Below are positions 34,081 through 45,944 of a DNA stretch of 64,000 bases, one piece after another. Made by a program: the position numbers and the translations under genes. The first letter of the stretch is position 1, and each line of letters starts with the position of its first letter. Source of the stretch: Ctena decussata (taxonomy: Eukaryota; Mollusca; Bivalvia; Lucinida; Lucinidae); assembly GCA_963989385.1 (NCBI GenBank), contig OZ022506.1, positions 11,117,841-11,181,840 of the forward strand. The letters are read 5' to 3'. The notes beneath the pieces are model-generated. The model was not told the DNA's origin and ran no database searches. It saw nothing but the letters and a program-made list of their open reading frames with translations.

Positions 34081-34271
34081 TATAACCATGTTATAAATTA
34101 AAACGATAACATTTTAAAACTCGGCGGCCATCTTGAAAATGGATGATCTTTAAGTGGCCCACGATCATTTTTGAATCCGGGCCATGTAAGGAACATTTAG
34201 TGAAAATTTCATGCTTGTATCATCAAGTGAAGTATTTCCTTAAATTTTCACTCTAAGCCGCTCCACTATTA

Positions 34272-34384
34272 GCTACCCTTTGAGCCCTTAATGAAGAGTA
34301 TGATCAAGTTGGGCGGATGTCCAGGCTGATCTAAGTCTACGCTGGGCGCACAACCAAATTGTTGGTTTTGTCCTGTCGCGGCTC
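34272..34384. mobile_element. Foldback MITE copy 2, right half
   Basis: Continuation of 30206..30328, ending GTCGCGGCTC. Confidence 0.8.
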
Positions 34385-34398
34385 ATTTGATGTCTTAA

Positions 34399-35011
34399 AG
34401 ACAGGATGGTACTATATAAGGAGGATTAACTTCCACTGTGTCATTCTTGGACGGACACACGGCGCCAAGTGTGTGCAACTATGGTTACGTACCGTTGAGC
34501 CACTTGGGTAACGTTAGCCGGGCCGGGTAGCGCAATGGGTAGGGCACCTGACTCGTAAGTCAGAGGTCCTGGGTTCGAATCCCGGTCTGGCTACATACTT
34601 TCGTTTCTCCTTCCGCTGATTCAAGAAGGGCAGTTGTCAGTTACTGGCGAAAGTATGTGCACTTAGTACTGGTTAACCGCTTAGGCGGTCTAATCCTGCC
34701 CAGGAATAGTGTGGTTAGGTTAACTGACCGTCCCGACATGACCTTAGTTGTTTACCGTGGACGTTAAGCATCAAATCAACCAACCAACCAACTTGGGTAA
34801 CGTCGATAAGAGAATAGGACTGAACTGAACTGAACAGTGTCATTCTGTCTCTTGATCAGATAGTGTCAGCACCTCCCTTCAGCCAATGAAATTATTATAA
34901 CTGGTAATTCTCCTCCACTGATTGGTTGAATAAATTTTCACACCTTTACCTGTACAGGTGAGATATGCTATTGCTGGGAACCAGACCCCCCCCGGCAGAG
35001 AAGTCCTGTCT
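34399..35011. mobile_element. TTAA-flanked MITE carrying a nested SINE
   Basis: 613 bp inserted at a TTAA that is single in unit A (GTCTTAAACAGG near 17465). TTAA flanks both sides (34395..34398 and 35012..35015). The termini AGACAGGA/TCCTGTCT are short inverted repeats. A TTAA target is typical of piggyBac and Kolobok elements. Non-coding; the SINE at 34515 is nested in it. Confidence 0.85.
34515..34790 (+). mobile_element. tRNA-derived SINE nested in the TTAA MITE
   Basis: The tRNA-like head GCCGGGCCGGGTAGCGCAAT has box A and the box B GGTTCGAATCC, with a Thr(CGT)-like anticodon region. Then come a SINE body, the conserved GTCCCGACATGACC...GGACGTTAAGC segment and a (CAAC)n tail. It is flanked by the 13-bp duplication ACTTGGGTAACGT. 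Confidence 0.9.
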
Positions 35012-35109
35012 TTAAACAGGATGTGGAAAACGATTGTGTCGGTTCCTGGTCATTGCCTTCTCATCTCCATCTTCCGATCAGCAGTAAAACTACCGAGGTT
35101 GGGCTGGGT

Positions 35110-35267
35110 TTGTAAGTAAGTTAGAAAAGTAAGTAAGGTCTTTATTCAAAGAGTGTAACTCAGTTGGCGAACCAATCTTCCTTGAGGCCCTCTGTTAAGC
35201 AGCATTCATATATACAGTACAACAATACATGTTACAGACACAAATCAAATAAATAAATATATAAAAC

Positions 35268-35302
<35 letters not shown>

Positions 35303-35705
35303 AGACATGTACAATGTACATTTAAATGTACATATTAATATGATAATGAAATATATCTTTCGTGAACAAGTACTTCATTCTGAGGGATTGAAATAAGCGG
35401 TGGTGGCATAAATCTGATTAAGTTTATTTCTCAACCAAGCCGAACATTTATCTACAAATGAATTTAAAGTTGTCACATTTTTAATATCTATAGGAATACT
35501 GTTCCATACAAGTGCACCAGAATAAGTCAGGCTGCTTTTAAAAAGGCCCATGTTAGGTTTAGGTATTAAAAAGTTTCTATTGCAAACTGATCGTAAATTA
35601 GAAGTAGTATCGTTTGAGTTGCTATGTCAAAAATGAAACAGATCTGTCAAGTATTCTTGGGCTATATTGTAGGCAACTTTATACATAACTTTCGATTTTT
35701 GTAAA
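35110..35705 (-). mobile_element. CR1/L2-like 3' fragment at the B/C junction
   Basis: Same fragment as at 21..612. Confidence 0.75.
35268..35302. repeat. (CT)n microsatellite
   Basis: CT repeat with one G interruption. Confidence 0.95.
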
Positions 35706-36076
35706 AATACGTTCTCATTTAATCATGAAATACGATTTCACTGGTGGGGCTGGTGAGGTTAGGGTGGGGTAGAGGGGCGGTTGCGATAGTATTCAGAACA
35801 CAACACTGTTCGGCGCGGCCTCCTACTTGTAGCTATATTCGTCAAACATCACTTGAAACATGTAAATAAAACTTACATGATAAAAAAGACGATGGCGCAC
35901 AGCATATACTTCTTACACTACCAGCCAGAGTAAAAGAAAATCTTTAGGCGCGCGTGAAAGTTTGACAAATTTGATAAAATTCGATATGTGCTTGCGCATT
36001 TGCCCATGGCTAACTACGCCAGTACCACTTCTTGCAAGATTACACTTTATTTTCCTGACACCTACTTGTCTAAATT
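35706..36076. other. Non-coding unit sequence, no gene seen
   Basis: Counterpart of 613..982. Confidence 0.4.
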
Positions 36077-36380
36077 CAAATACAGAAGCATCACTTGTAG
36101 ACCTGGGGATCCCAGGGGCCGTATTTACAAATGCACTTAAGTGGTTGCTATGCTGTTGCTAAGGCTGAATTTTTATGAAGGAGATTAACTACAACTATGA
36201 AATTTGCTCTGCAAGAACAGTCTTTTTCAGATTGTTCCTCCAGAGCAAATTTCATAGTTGTAGGGAATCTCCTTCAAAGAAATTTAGTCTTAGCAACAGC
36301 ATAGCAACCACTTAAGTCGTTTTATAAATCTGGCCCCAGGTCTACAAATGAGGGGTCTACAAGTGAGGTTTCTATATTTG
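36077..36380. repeat. Long inverted repeat abutting the esterase stop codon
   Basis: Counterpart of 983..1286. Confidence 0.85.
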
Positions 36381-36381
36381 A

Positions 36382-36664
36382 CTAGGGCCACAGCAACTTA
36401 ACAAACCACAGAGATATAGTCAACAAAAACGTAATCTTCGGCATTGTTGCACTGCTGACTTTACTGATACACGTTGGACAAACTTTGTCGCATTCTCGTG
36501 AAATCACTGGAATAAGATTATGCCAAAACTTAATACGTGAAGCAGCGAAATGATCCTCCACTCGAAAATCAGCTTCATCTCCAAAGCGAATATATTTCTG
36601 AGTGCCTGTGTCATACTCAGGCCATGTTGTCAAAGATGATCGGCCATCGCCAGTGTTCGGGTCC
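36382..36664 (-). CDS. Carboxylesterase copy C, exon 2
   Basis: Intact 283-bp terminal exon with CAG acceptor at 36665..36667 and TAG stop at 36382. It encodes DPNTGDGRSSLTTWPEYD, the HFAASRIKFWHNLIP block, the CDKVCPTC cluster and the hydrophobic tail. It joins exon 1 (38526..40063) in phase 2 for a 606-aa product. It differs from copy A by a few substitutions (for example T to S in GRSSL, S to A in HFAAS). Confidence 0.87.
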
Positions 36665-37281
36665 CTGAAAAAAGAGGACAAAGAGTAAGCCACTTTTAAT
36701 ACTTTTACAAGGCAACTAAATCATTGCTTGCAAGTCGAATATTGAATGCATCTATACTGAACTTACCTCCCTGTCGACCACATTAAAAAATGATAAGTAA
36801 AATATTTTGTCTGATTCGAACAACATTTCTCAGACACACTTTCTGTAGTCAAATAGGTCTTAAGCGAGGCCTTGTCTTAAAAGGCATAAATCTCACATCC
36901 CAAAGAAGCATTTTAGTAGAAACTGATCTGTATTTAGCAGTCACCTGTTTTTCCTTTGCTTAAGACAGTTTTGACAAATATTCAATAGAATTCCATACAG
37001 TTTCAAGAATACAATACATATGCCAACTATTTTTATTTAATTATTAATTATTATTGTTATTTATCAATATTATTGTAAAGTATGTTTTTACCGTGTAAAG
37101 TATTATTTTTATCATTATTATTGGAAACCATATTTTCCCCTGAAAGTATAATGAAGCGAAAATACATGTTCTGATGTAAGTTTGATATAGCACATTTTAC
37201 GAATCAAAGTTACAGTATCGGTCACGTATGAGCTGTCTGACAATAGATGCTGTATTCTGGGATATAGAGAATACCATGTTA

Positions 37282-37400
37282 GTGTCTTTTGATATCAAGT
37301 TTATCAGGCGAGACCAGAAACAGCGTAGGAATGGCGAGGCTTGCCGAGCCAGTCCGACGTGTTTCTGGTCGAGCCTGATAAACTTGATATCAAAAGACAC
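37282..37400. repeat. 119-bp hairpin in intron
   Basis: Counterpart of 2188..2306. Confidence 0.9.
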
Positions 37401-37857
37401 TTACATGGTTTTCTATTTAGCATGCATCATAAGAAGATTTTATGGCGTAAAGAGCGGCAAACTATGATAAGCAAACGCAGTTTTGCCCGACTTTGCTGAC
37501 GTCGCGAATGCGTTATGACGTAAGTCGGTGACGTCGTTTAACCAGTCGAACGTTGTTATCACGGCCAACGTCAGTATTTAGCCAATCAACTTCAGAGATC
37601 GCTTCTATAGGCATGGCCTGATAACATTCGCGCATGCGCATATCTACATTGACATGATATCACATTATAATATCATACCATTGTTATCAGGTGAGTTTTG
37701 CAGCAGGTGCATGATAAAACGCATTCTGTACATCACGCCTTGTAAAACACTCATTTGCATCCCCACTTAGAAATTTAAACTTCAAGATTCAATATTCAAG
37801 ATAAGAAGGGCTAATAGGGAAAATTTAGGGATATTGTTCAATAAATCTACATAATAA

Positions 37858-37924
37858 CATATTTTGTGACCCTTCATTAGAACCGTCTAGCAGAGACAGT
37901 TCTTATGAGGGGTTACAACATATG
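37858..37924. repeat. Palindromic repeat, about 67 bp
   Basis: Counterpart of 2850..2916. Confidence 0.8.
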
Positions 37925-38525
37925 TCTTTGTTTAGAAATAAATAGAATTCTCTAAATTATCCTTAAAACTTACTTATTACGGAGCTCTGAGATACTAAGG
38001 CATCGAAAGGAGAGAGATCGATGGGCTCCGCCTTTCATCAGCTGTGCCCAAAATACAGTGGGTCTCTAACCCCGACTGCTTCTACGGCTATTAGGCTATT
38101 GTAAACCTTTACCTTTACCTGAGGTACTGCAAAAAGGTTTTGTGCCAATAAGGTAGTGGTGTTTCCATAACACTATCGAAAATGATGAAAATGCGGTATG
38201 GCCACTTTCAGGAATCTTGTGGTAACTCCACTTGCTCTTATACTTCTAAATAAATAGCTTTGCAGAAGCCTGGTAAACCTACATATCCAATCCCTTATGG
38301 AAATTGTAAAACATACTTTCCATAAGGGTAGGAATTGCGCGTTGAAATTAATATTTCCACGAGGGACTGGACATGCCCGTTTACCAGGCGTGTGCAATCA
38401 AATGAACCTCGACACGACTAAGCTTTCGATTACATTTTTTTTTCTTTTTTTTTTATTAATTTAACTGAAACCGGTCTATGGAAAGCATCCAAATACGGAT
38501 TGCATAGATAGATTTTTAGACTTAC

Positions 38526-40063
38526 CCAGTTTTTGCGAAATTAGTCCAGTACGCCATCAATTTTCGTGAGAGAGCTAACTCAGCTTGAGGAACAGCGAGA
38601 CCAATCAGAGAATAGAATGACGCAAACATTTCTGGAAAACCCGAGACATACGCTATGTCCTCAATATGGTTTGCCCCATTTAGCCTAGGGTTACTTAGTA
38701 GGCCTTTGTAGTCAAACACATAAAAGTATAGCTTCCCTTCTTCACCTGTGTCGGAATGCGCCATGACTGACCTTAGAACATCTGCATTAAAATTCAAGTC
38801 TGAAAACAGATCTATTGTATTTACAAATATTGTAGTTTCATTGTCTGGATCCTCCCATTCACCATATTGATGTATAAATGCAGTTCGTAAGGTTCTCGAA
38901 GGTTTAAGTTTCGCTAAGTTGAGTGCATAAGAAACTATGCTATTTTCAAATGTGTCTCTGCTGTAACCCGCCGGTTTCTTTCCATCGCTTGTGTTAGTGA
39001 AACCATCTAATAAAGACAACGACGATCCACCTTCACTTGAAGTTACACCAATGATAAGATCTAATTTTCCCAATTTTCTCAGCATGTCCCAAGCCTCCGC
39101 TGAAGTATTACCAAACAGGTCAACAGGATGAATCTTCACAAAATGGCCATCTTTAACTGGCAGGAAGTCATCCGAAGGGCCATCATTCTCCATAATTTCA
39201 GAAACGTTCAATTTTCTTAAACAGTTTATATTTTCCAGCTGGCTGTCCCCCAAACATCCAGTTTTGTTTGCAAAATTCATATAAACTGATCCTGGATTTT
39301 TCTCATATGCCCAAGGCGCGTTAGCTGAACCACTCTGGGCAATAACTCTTTGGAACAGACCTTTGTTTCCCTCGTAGAGAGCCTGGTAAACAACACTTGC
39401 TGCCCCTGCCGACTCCCCAAACAGTGTCACTCTCGTTGGGTCGCCCCCAAAATTTATTATGTGATCATGTACCCATTGTATTGCCATATGTTGATCCCAC
39501 AGTCCGTAGTTGCCCGAACGGTTGTCTTCACTTGTGCTCAGAAAGCCGAGAAATGACACCCTATAGTTGAAAGTTACAAGTACTACGTCATTTAACCCTA
39601 CAAGAGCTTTTGCATCATACCAATCCGGAAACCCAATCCGAAATCCACCACCGTAAATCCAAATCATTGTCGCAAGATTTCGCGCTTTGTCCACAGGCCC
39701 ACTTCCAGGAATGAATATATTAAGATACAAACAATCTTCGCTTTGATTAAGGGTTTTTGGGTCAATATTGAACCGCAGTAGCCATGCAGAATTCTGGATG
39801 CATATGGGAGGCATAGTCTTTGCAGTAAATTCTCCATTTAAACTTCTCTCCTTTGCCGGTTTATCGAATCTTCGCGTACCTATCGGTGGTTCAGCGAATG
39901 GTATTCCAAGAAACTTTGTCACGTTAAACAGTGTACCATCAAATGTTAGTTCCTCTACCTCCCCCGTTATATTTCCTAAGTCGGTTTCCACCATAATATC
40001 CTTTGCAACAGCACATGCGAGGTTTAGAAATATCACAGGTCTCAGTATGAACCTGATAGTCAT
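38526..40063 (-). CDS. Type-B carboxylesterase/cholinesterase-family enzyme copy C, exon 1
   Basis: Intact first coding exon, 512 codons plus 2 bases, with the same start, signal peptide and GGGTAAG donor as copy A. The catalytic triad is complete: Ser218 in GESAG, Glu344 in SSEGG, His466 in GANHIED. The oxyanion YGGGF and the four core cysteines are conserved. Substitutions against copy A are scattered (for example A213T before GESAG, V254E in the WAYEKNPG loop, L474S in AYVSGFPE). With exon 2 at 36382..36664 it encodes 606 aa. No disabling change is seen, so this and copy A are the two best candidates for functional genes in the window. Confidence 0.92.
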
Positions 40064-40133
40064 TGTTCTTTTTAATTATATCCTGCAAATTTGTTGCGTG
40101 AAGTATTTTCCTAATAGTCAAACAATGTTGAAA

Positions 40134-40197
40134 CACCACTGAATCAACGGTGGTCCCATGACATGACGTCGTATAAACAAACGTTGATTCAGTGGTG
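40134..40197. repeat. Hairpin upstream of the esterase start
   Basis: Same 16-bp arms as at 5124..5187. Confidence 0.75.
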
Positions 40198-40649
40198 TTA
40201 TATCTTAGTGTGCCTGCTTGGCTGTAAACCTACAATGTGCACCTTGAAGAAACTTTAAGCCTAGAGTATTAAACAGCCATATCTTTCACTTTTCTTTACA
40301 GCCGTATCTTTTTAGCACATTGAAATATTATAGTAGAAGAGTTTCAAAACCTGATATAATCAAAATAACCTGATATAAAATGACTTAGACAGTAGGGTGC
40401 AGGTGCAACTGTTACTGAATAGGAAGCTCAGATTTCAACCGCAAATACTTAACTAAGTCTATGCACCTACACAAACTGAACTGTTTTCATTTGTCTTTTA
40501 AGTTGCCCAAGGATTCATAGCATATCCGCTGGGAGATACTCTGCTCAGACTGCGCGGATACACAAACTGGTCTGATTATTTCATGTACATGCCCTTCGTT
40601 ACTTTTAATACGCCACAAAGCATTTAAAGGCACAGAATGGGTCGCTGCC
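40198..40649. other. Upstream flank of esterase, no gene seen
   Basis: Counterpart of 5188..5639. Confidence 0.4.
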
Positions 40650-41005
40650 TATGAAACGAAAGTATTTAAAGCGGTATTTAGACATATACAAGCATTGCCA
40701 GTGTTTTTTTTATTAAGACAAGACCTTTTTTATTTCAATGTACCTCGGTATGGGCTGCTCAAAATTGAGCGGGAATATAGATACAAAAGCAAGAAAGGCA
40801 TCCTTATCGTCCACCTGTGGTCCGTCACAGTGAAAGAAAAAAGAGGAGGTAGGGAAGACAATATTGAAGAGTGGATAGTAATGGACTTTGCCAGCTCATC
40901 TAGGGCAGCTGAAAACAGGACAAGGTGGAAAGGGATCGTTTCAAAGTAATCTGTGGTGCCCCAACGACCTCGTAAGGTTATGGGATAGAACAGAATAGAA
41001 TATTT
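40650..41005 (+). mobile_element. RTE-like remnant (plus strand)
   Basis: Counterpart of 5640..5995. Confidence 0.6.
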
Positions 41006-41665
41006 GTCCGTCAGCACAGTCAAACGACTTCTCCTCCAAAGCTGCACGGCCGATTGTAACCTTTTATGTCAAGTCTTCATGAGCTGGGACGATTTGCTGG
41101 TACAAATTTCAAAATGACGTTCATGTAGGCCTTTAAAATATTCTATAACAAATAAGCTGATATTTTGCAGACACCACTAAATTCTGTTCAATCCGTATCC
41201 TTCGGATGACGTACGCTAACGAACTTGATAAATCTTGTCCTAAATGTCCCCAAAAATCCACAGTGGGTTTTCGTGAGAAGTTCTTTTCTACATATATTTG
41301 GAGAAGTTGTTGAAACCAAAGAAAGAGGTAACGCGACGTTACTAGAAACAATAATTTTTCGTTAGAATCAGAAGTTTGCCTCCGGTGTTATGTGTAGCTA
41401 GCTCTATAACTGGGACTATACACGCATACAGGCCGTGAAAAAAATCAAATTAAGCCCGGAGTTGAAAAAGAATTCTTAACACACTGAGATATCTTGCGTC
41501 CTAATTTTAGCAAACACCCAAGATGTTTTAAAAATGATCGTATCACCAACCAGTCCATTCAGGGTCAGTTGTGAGGCGTGAATAACCGAACTTCGAAGTA
41601 TGGCCCATGTTCCTTTGTTTTGAATGTGTTCTCTGCTCTTGAAGGTACTCTTGTAGAATTCAATT
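41006..41665. other. Unit sequence, no gene seen
   Basis: Counterpart of 5996..6680. A deletion of over 100 bp near 41676 joins it directly to the next remnant. Confidence 0.4.
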
Positions 41666-42385
41666 GGTGTTTAATGGGCTCCACAGATGACTTAACAACG
41701 ACCCCTTTCCACCTTATCCTGTCTTCAGCTGCCCTAGTTGTACTGGCAAAGCCTGTCCTTGTACGCTCTTAAATATGGTCTCCCGCCTCTTTTTCTGCTA
41801 CCTCTTCTCCTTTTACCTTTCACTTTGTCATGTAAAAGCGTACTTGTTGTATCAGATGACCATAAGATGTGGCCAAACCATCTCAGTTTCTATTTTTTAC
41901 TATGGGTCATGCTCTCCAGTTGCTGCGTGCAAACATGCTCATTAGGTACATTGTCCCTGTACGAGATATTCAGTAAACTGCGGTAGCACCACGTCCAAAA
42001 TACCTGCATTCCTCCTCTAACTTAGCTGCCAAGGCTCCCGACTCATAGACCTACAGATATATTGATCTACAGAAATATTGATATGACAAGGGAGTGCATC
42101 AGCTTCACTATGATTCAAGAGATATATTGTTTACTCTCTGTATTGGCTAAGTTTTGTTAAAGTTGCAGTGGTTTTTTCAATCCTTGAGAGAAGCTCTGGT
42201 TTCAAACCATCATCTGTGACAATTGCTCCAAGGTATTTGAGGTGAGACAGTATGCCTAATTAAGAATAATTGCTTCCCCTTCCTTATTTTCTTTTTTTAG
42301 TTACAGCCCTTTGATTACTCTTTAAGGTTTTCTTTTGAGAACCCTAATATTGTTTGGAATATCTTGATAAACTTAATAGCAATGT
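41666..42385 (-). mobile_element. RTE-like remnant (minus strand)
   Basis: Counterpart of 6955..7790 without the tandem duplication. Confidence 0.7.
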
Positions 42386-42556
42386 AGACAAGGATGAAAC
42401 GGTGCAAACAATCAGTAACGGGCGTATATTGCCCCGCTTGCGGAGCTCTTGTTCCGGTAGACCACTGAGAAAATACAAAGCCAGAGCCAGTGTGTTCTGA
42501 GCTGAAAAAAGTGGCATCAGAGTCGCAGTTGATGATTACAGCGTAAGCGAACGTCG

Positions 42557-42762
42557 GAGGCTCACAAATAAAGTGTAAATATAAAAATAGAAATTTGATT
42601 TTTCAGCGTTCATCGTGTGATGAAGCCAGTGGGCGGAGCTAAAATTCCATGAAGCGCGAAGCGCTTATTGTAGAATTTTAGCGACGACCACTGGCTTCTT
42701 CACACGATGACGCTGAAAAATCAAATTTCTATTTTTATATTTACACTTTATTTGTGAGCCTC
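42557..42762. repeat. 206-bp extended palindrome (unit C form)
   Basis: The core matches 8095..8235. In this unit the left flank is an inverted copy of the right flank (GAGGCTCACAAATAAAGTGT on the left, its complement ending at 42762), so arms reach about 95 bp. The sequence found at this spot in A and B (TGGTAGCGTCCGCCTGAC onward, well over 100 bp) is gone. Confidence 0.92.
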
Positions 42763-44096
42763 TCTGTGCCGTTTTCGTGGTAATTTGGTGTAGAATAGGC
42801 AAAATATGGGTCGAATAAAAGTTAGTAACGACGTGTTCGGCCATAACGTTAAACAGCCGTCGCCCTGACGTGGCGCCAATCGAACGTTCCAAGAACCAAT
42901 CAAGACGTTTGTTTACATAAGACGTCGCTTGACGTCAACGTCACATGATCAGTTGTCCTTCATCGGTGTATGAAGCTAGTTGCTCTAAAGGGTTCACCTA
43001 TGGGAAGTCAGTGGCAAGTGTAAATATAACAAGAACGAATAGGCAAACAAAAACAACATGATCACCCCTTTAAGCCCAGTAAAAAGCACAAAGTTTAAGC
43101 GGATGTAGTTGCTACTTTTAGGGCTTTGCCTTTCTGCGTATGAACACAATGTTACCTACCCTCCACATGCCTGCAACATAATTCTATCTGCGAGACCGTC
43201 TCCCAGTTAACATATTTATATCCTGTGCAGACGAACGGACAATTACATTCTACGAAAATATGCGGAGAGACGAAAATTGGGACGGACACGAAAATAACTG
43301 AAAAAGGCAACTAGGGTTGCTTTTGAAGAATTGAGGTATCAGAGTGGCCCCATTAGGAGTAAAGCAAAGGAAACGTGGAAGTGTTCGCGTATCTACCCAT
43401 CTGATTTAGAGAAGCGCACAGAGTAATGCGTCTGTCAATAAAGAGCGACTGAGAAGGATTTCAAAGCTATTTCAGCCAGAAAAGAGTTTTACAAAAGAGT
43501 CAACAAATCATAGTCCTTTTCCTTAGCACAACAGTAACTTTCATTTTCTTTAGAAAATGATACTTTGCTTGGGTGACTGAATACACTTTAAGGGGAAGCA
43601 ACTCTGTCATTTTCATTCTTTCCGTCCTTCTAAGTTCTTGAAAAGAAGAAATGCTGCTCAAGCACCAAATTCCTTCCTTTAAGAGAAGAGCCCACTATGG
43701 AATTTTTTAATGAGGCGGTCACAGTAGATGTTTCACCTTGTACAATGATAAAAACAATCACCTTAAGGTACCCTTTCAGGGTAAGCAACTCTGCCTCCCT
43801 TGTTAACATGGGTCAACTTTTAAAAGAAAGAATTTGCTCCGCTCGAAGCATTTTTTGTTTTTGTTTCCCTTTAAGAGTAGACCACCTTTTAGAAATGCTT
43901 CCTCATCTAGGAAAACAAACAGGAAGTCGCGAAAGTAACTTCCCTATATTGAAGTGTCAGAAAAACCGTGTAACCAGACGCCTTAATGTCCAATACCATC
44001 AAGCTATCGAAATATGCGCAGGAGCAAGAAAATCAGAATCATTATTTTGCATTTCAAATACAGTTTGTATATACAGCTGTAAAGGGAGCAGACTCT
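42763..44096. other. Conserved unit sequence, no gene seen
   Basis: Counterpart of 12047..13230. An ORF that appears to start at 43697 or 43986 owes its length to the downstream element, not to a unit gene. Confidence 0.4.
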
Positions 44097-45330
44097 CGTG
44101 TCATTTGGTACTATGAGACAGTGTATGAGAGGTCAGGGAAAAATATGTTTTGGTCTATAAAAAATTCTGGTGAGGTACTTAGTAAACTGAAGTCAAGAGG
44201 GTTCCGTGCGACTAGTTTGTCCACTTATGATTTTTCTACTCTTTATACCACATTACCCCATAATTTAATAAAGGAAAAACTTGTTGATTTGATTGAGAGG
44301 GCCTTCAAAAAGTTCTCCAAAAATGAAGATACCCTTTATATTGCCTGTAACGATAAGAAAGCGTTTTTCACTTCTACTGACCGTAAAATATATAGAGGAT
44401 ATAGTCTTTGGTCATGTCAGAATGTATGTGACGCCTTATCATATCTCTTAGATAATATTTACATCAGATTTGGTAATAAGTTATACAGACAAATTGTTGG
44501 TATTCCGATGGGTACAAATTGTGCTCCTCTTGTGGCCGATTTGTTTTTATTTTGTTATGAAAGAGATTTCATGACTTCTCTTTCTGTTGATAATCAAGCT
44601 GATATCATTAAGGCATTTAACTCAACCTCTAGATATTTAGACGATCTTCTGAATATTGATAATCCTTATTTTGAAAGCATGGTTAACCAAATTTACCCAC
44701 CTGAACTTAAATTGAATAAAGCTAATACTTCAGATACCGAGGCCCCCTTTTTGGATTTACATCTATCTATTTCTAACGGTTTCGTATCTTCTAAAATTTA
44801 TGATAAACGTGATGACTGACTTTGATATAGTTAATTTTCCATTTTTGGATGGTGACGTTCCACGTCGTCCCTCTTATGGAGTGTATATTTCTCAACTTAT
44901 AAGATTTGCTAGAGTGTGTAGTCATGTAGATGACTTTAATGCTCGTAATAAATGTTTAACTGCTAAACTTCTTCAACAGGGCTATCGGTATCATAAGCTT
45001 AGAAAGGCTTTTTCTAAATTCTATCGCAGACACCATGAATTGGTTTCAAAATTTGATGTCGGATTAAAATTTATTTTACACCAAGGCCTATCGGAACCAG
45101 AATTTTATGGTGACTTAGTATACAAATTCAAAAAGATTAAGGGTAGGACTGATTTTTCTGATCAATTCCGAAAAATAATAATACGTCACAAACGTATTGG
45201 CTATAATTTAAATGTTATGCGACAGTCTGCATGCTTAGTGATTAACCCAATCACGGTTGATAGCTTTGCTGCACTCTTTAATTGCACACCGGGGGATCGG
45301 TCGTCAGACTCTATGATGGCCCCGACCTAA
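44097..45330 (+). pseudogene. Penelope-like reverse transcriptase, truncated and frameshifted
   Basis: The reading frame enters from the truncated 5' side. It shows RT motif A (STYDFSTLYTTLP), motif B (GIPMGTNCAPLVADLF) and the catalytic motif C (SRYLDDLLNID). These are followed by the thumb-region blocks LDLHLSISNG, SYGVYISQLIRFAR and GLSEPEFYGDLVYKF. The frame breaks at about 44812 (KRDD then a stop) and continues in another frame from the DFDIVNFPFLDGD block to the stop at 45328..45330; about two bases are missing. N-terminal RT motifs and any endonuclease are absent. Assignment to Penelope-like elements, perhaps the Naiad/Chlamys type common in invertebrates, is from motif character and needs a tree. 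Confidence 0.75.
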
Positions 45331-45944
45331 AGCTATATATTTTAGTTGGTTGGGACCGGAGCCTTTTTGTCTGTTGCTTGGTCCACCGGGGCTCAACTGG
45401 TGACCTTCTTTTGCTTCAGATTTCCAGTGGGGTTGTTTGGCAGGACAGGGATCTCCACCTGCCAGACGGCCCGTTGTATCTGTTGAGTCCTCGTCTTTGC
45501 TTCTTCATGGTGTTGAAATTTGATTTATGTGTTTACCGTGATGATTCATTGACGAGTTAGAGGGTTATCATGCGAACCGAACAACCAACTAAATGTTTTG
45601 TACCACTTCAGAAACTGAGGGTGAGGTTGGGCCTGTAAAATCGATTTAAGCCCCCCAGTAATTCATTACTGACCGTTCCAAGGCGGTAGTTCTGTTGTGG
45701 TTCTTTGTTGCCTGTTTTTGGTGTCAGAGTTTCTGTGATGTTTTACCTTATGTATGTTATTATTAATCTTGGTTCGGTTTGGGTTGCTGAGTGGCCACCT
45801 TTTGGGAACAAGCTGCTCACTCGGTTGGCCATATGTTCTCTGTATCTTGATTATTTGTAATCTTAGTTGTTTCCAACTATGGTTTGAGGGCTGGATTTGG
45901 ATTTTGATTGTTTCAGTTCCTGGTCTTTGCATACTTTTTACTTC
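44097..45944 (+). mobile_element. Penelope-like retroelement, 5'-truncated (unit C only)
   Basis: 1848 bp inserted into a site that is uninterrupted in unit B (GACTCTGAATG). TCT occurs on both sides, possibly a 3-bp target duplication. It contains the reverse-transcriptase coding region (44097..45330), then about 610 bp of 3' non-coding sequence whose last 190 bp recur, reversed, in unit A at 11401..11594. No GIY-YIG endonuclease follows the RT. That fits either a clade with an N-terminal endonuclease (lost by truncation) or an endonuclease-less type. Confidence 0.8.

Larger units (their letters stand above)
30329..34268. mobile_element. 3.94-kb DNA transposon, Harbinger-like by ends (unit B only)
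   Basis: Units A and C show the uninterrupted site. Here 3940 bp are inserted with the 3-bp duplication TTA (30326..30328 and 34269..34271). The ends are inverted repeats starting TAGTGGAGCGG, with further pairing through TGATGATACAAGCAT and, after a gap, GGGCCACTT and TTTTCAAG...GGCCGCC. The imperfect terminal repeats therefore total about 150 bp. A TWA target duplication is typical of PIF/Harbinger elements, but no transposase or Myb-like ORF is present; the longest ORF is 96 codons with no known domain. It is a non-autonomous copy. Confidence 0.8.
17552..35097. repeat. Tandem segmental-duplication unit B
   Basis: Second copy of the unit, about 17.5 kb. Its esterase is a pseudogene. It lacks the SINE and composite element of unit A and the Penelope-like element of C. 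It carries a private 3.9-kb transposon, a private replaced segment (27173..27965), and a TTAA-flanked MITE shared with C. Confidence 0.9.
36665..38525 (-). other. Intron 1 of carboxylesterase copy C
   Basis: Same organisation as in copy A. The third CRE-like site reads TGACGTCG here. Confidence 0.7.

Noticed and set aside
34515..34590. tRNA-Thr-like gene (also at 49941, 51261, 52612)
   Set aside because: The tRNA-like heads have boxes A and B, but the stems are imperfect and each is continuous with a SINE body, a tail and a flanking duplication.
43697..44819. Long ORFs crossing 44097 in unit C
   Set aside because: The first part is unit sequence that is non-coding in A and B. Only the part from 44097 on is Penelope-like RT.
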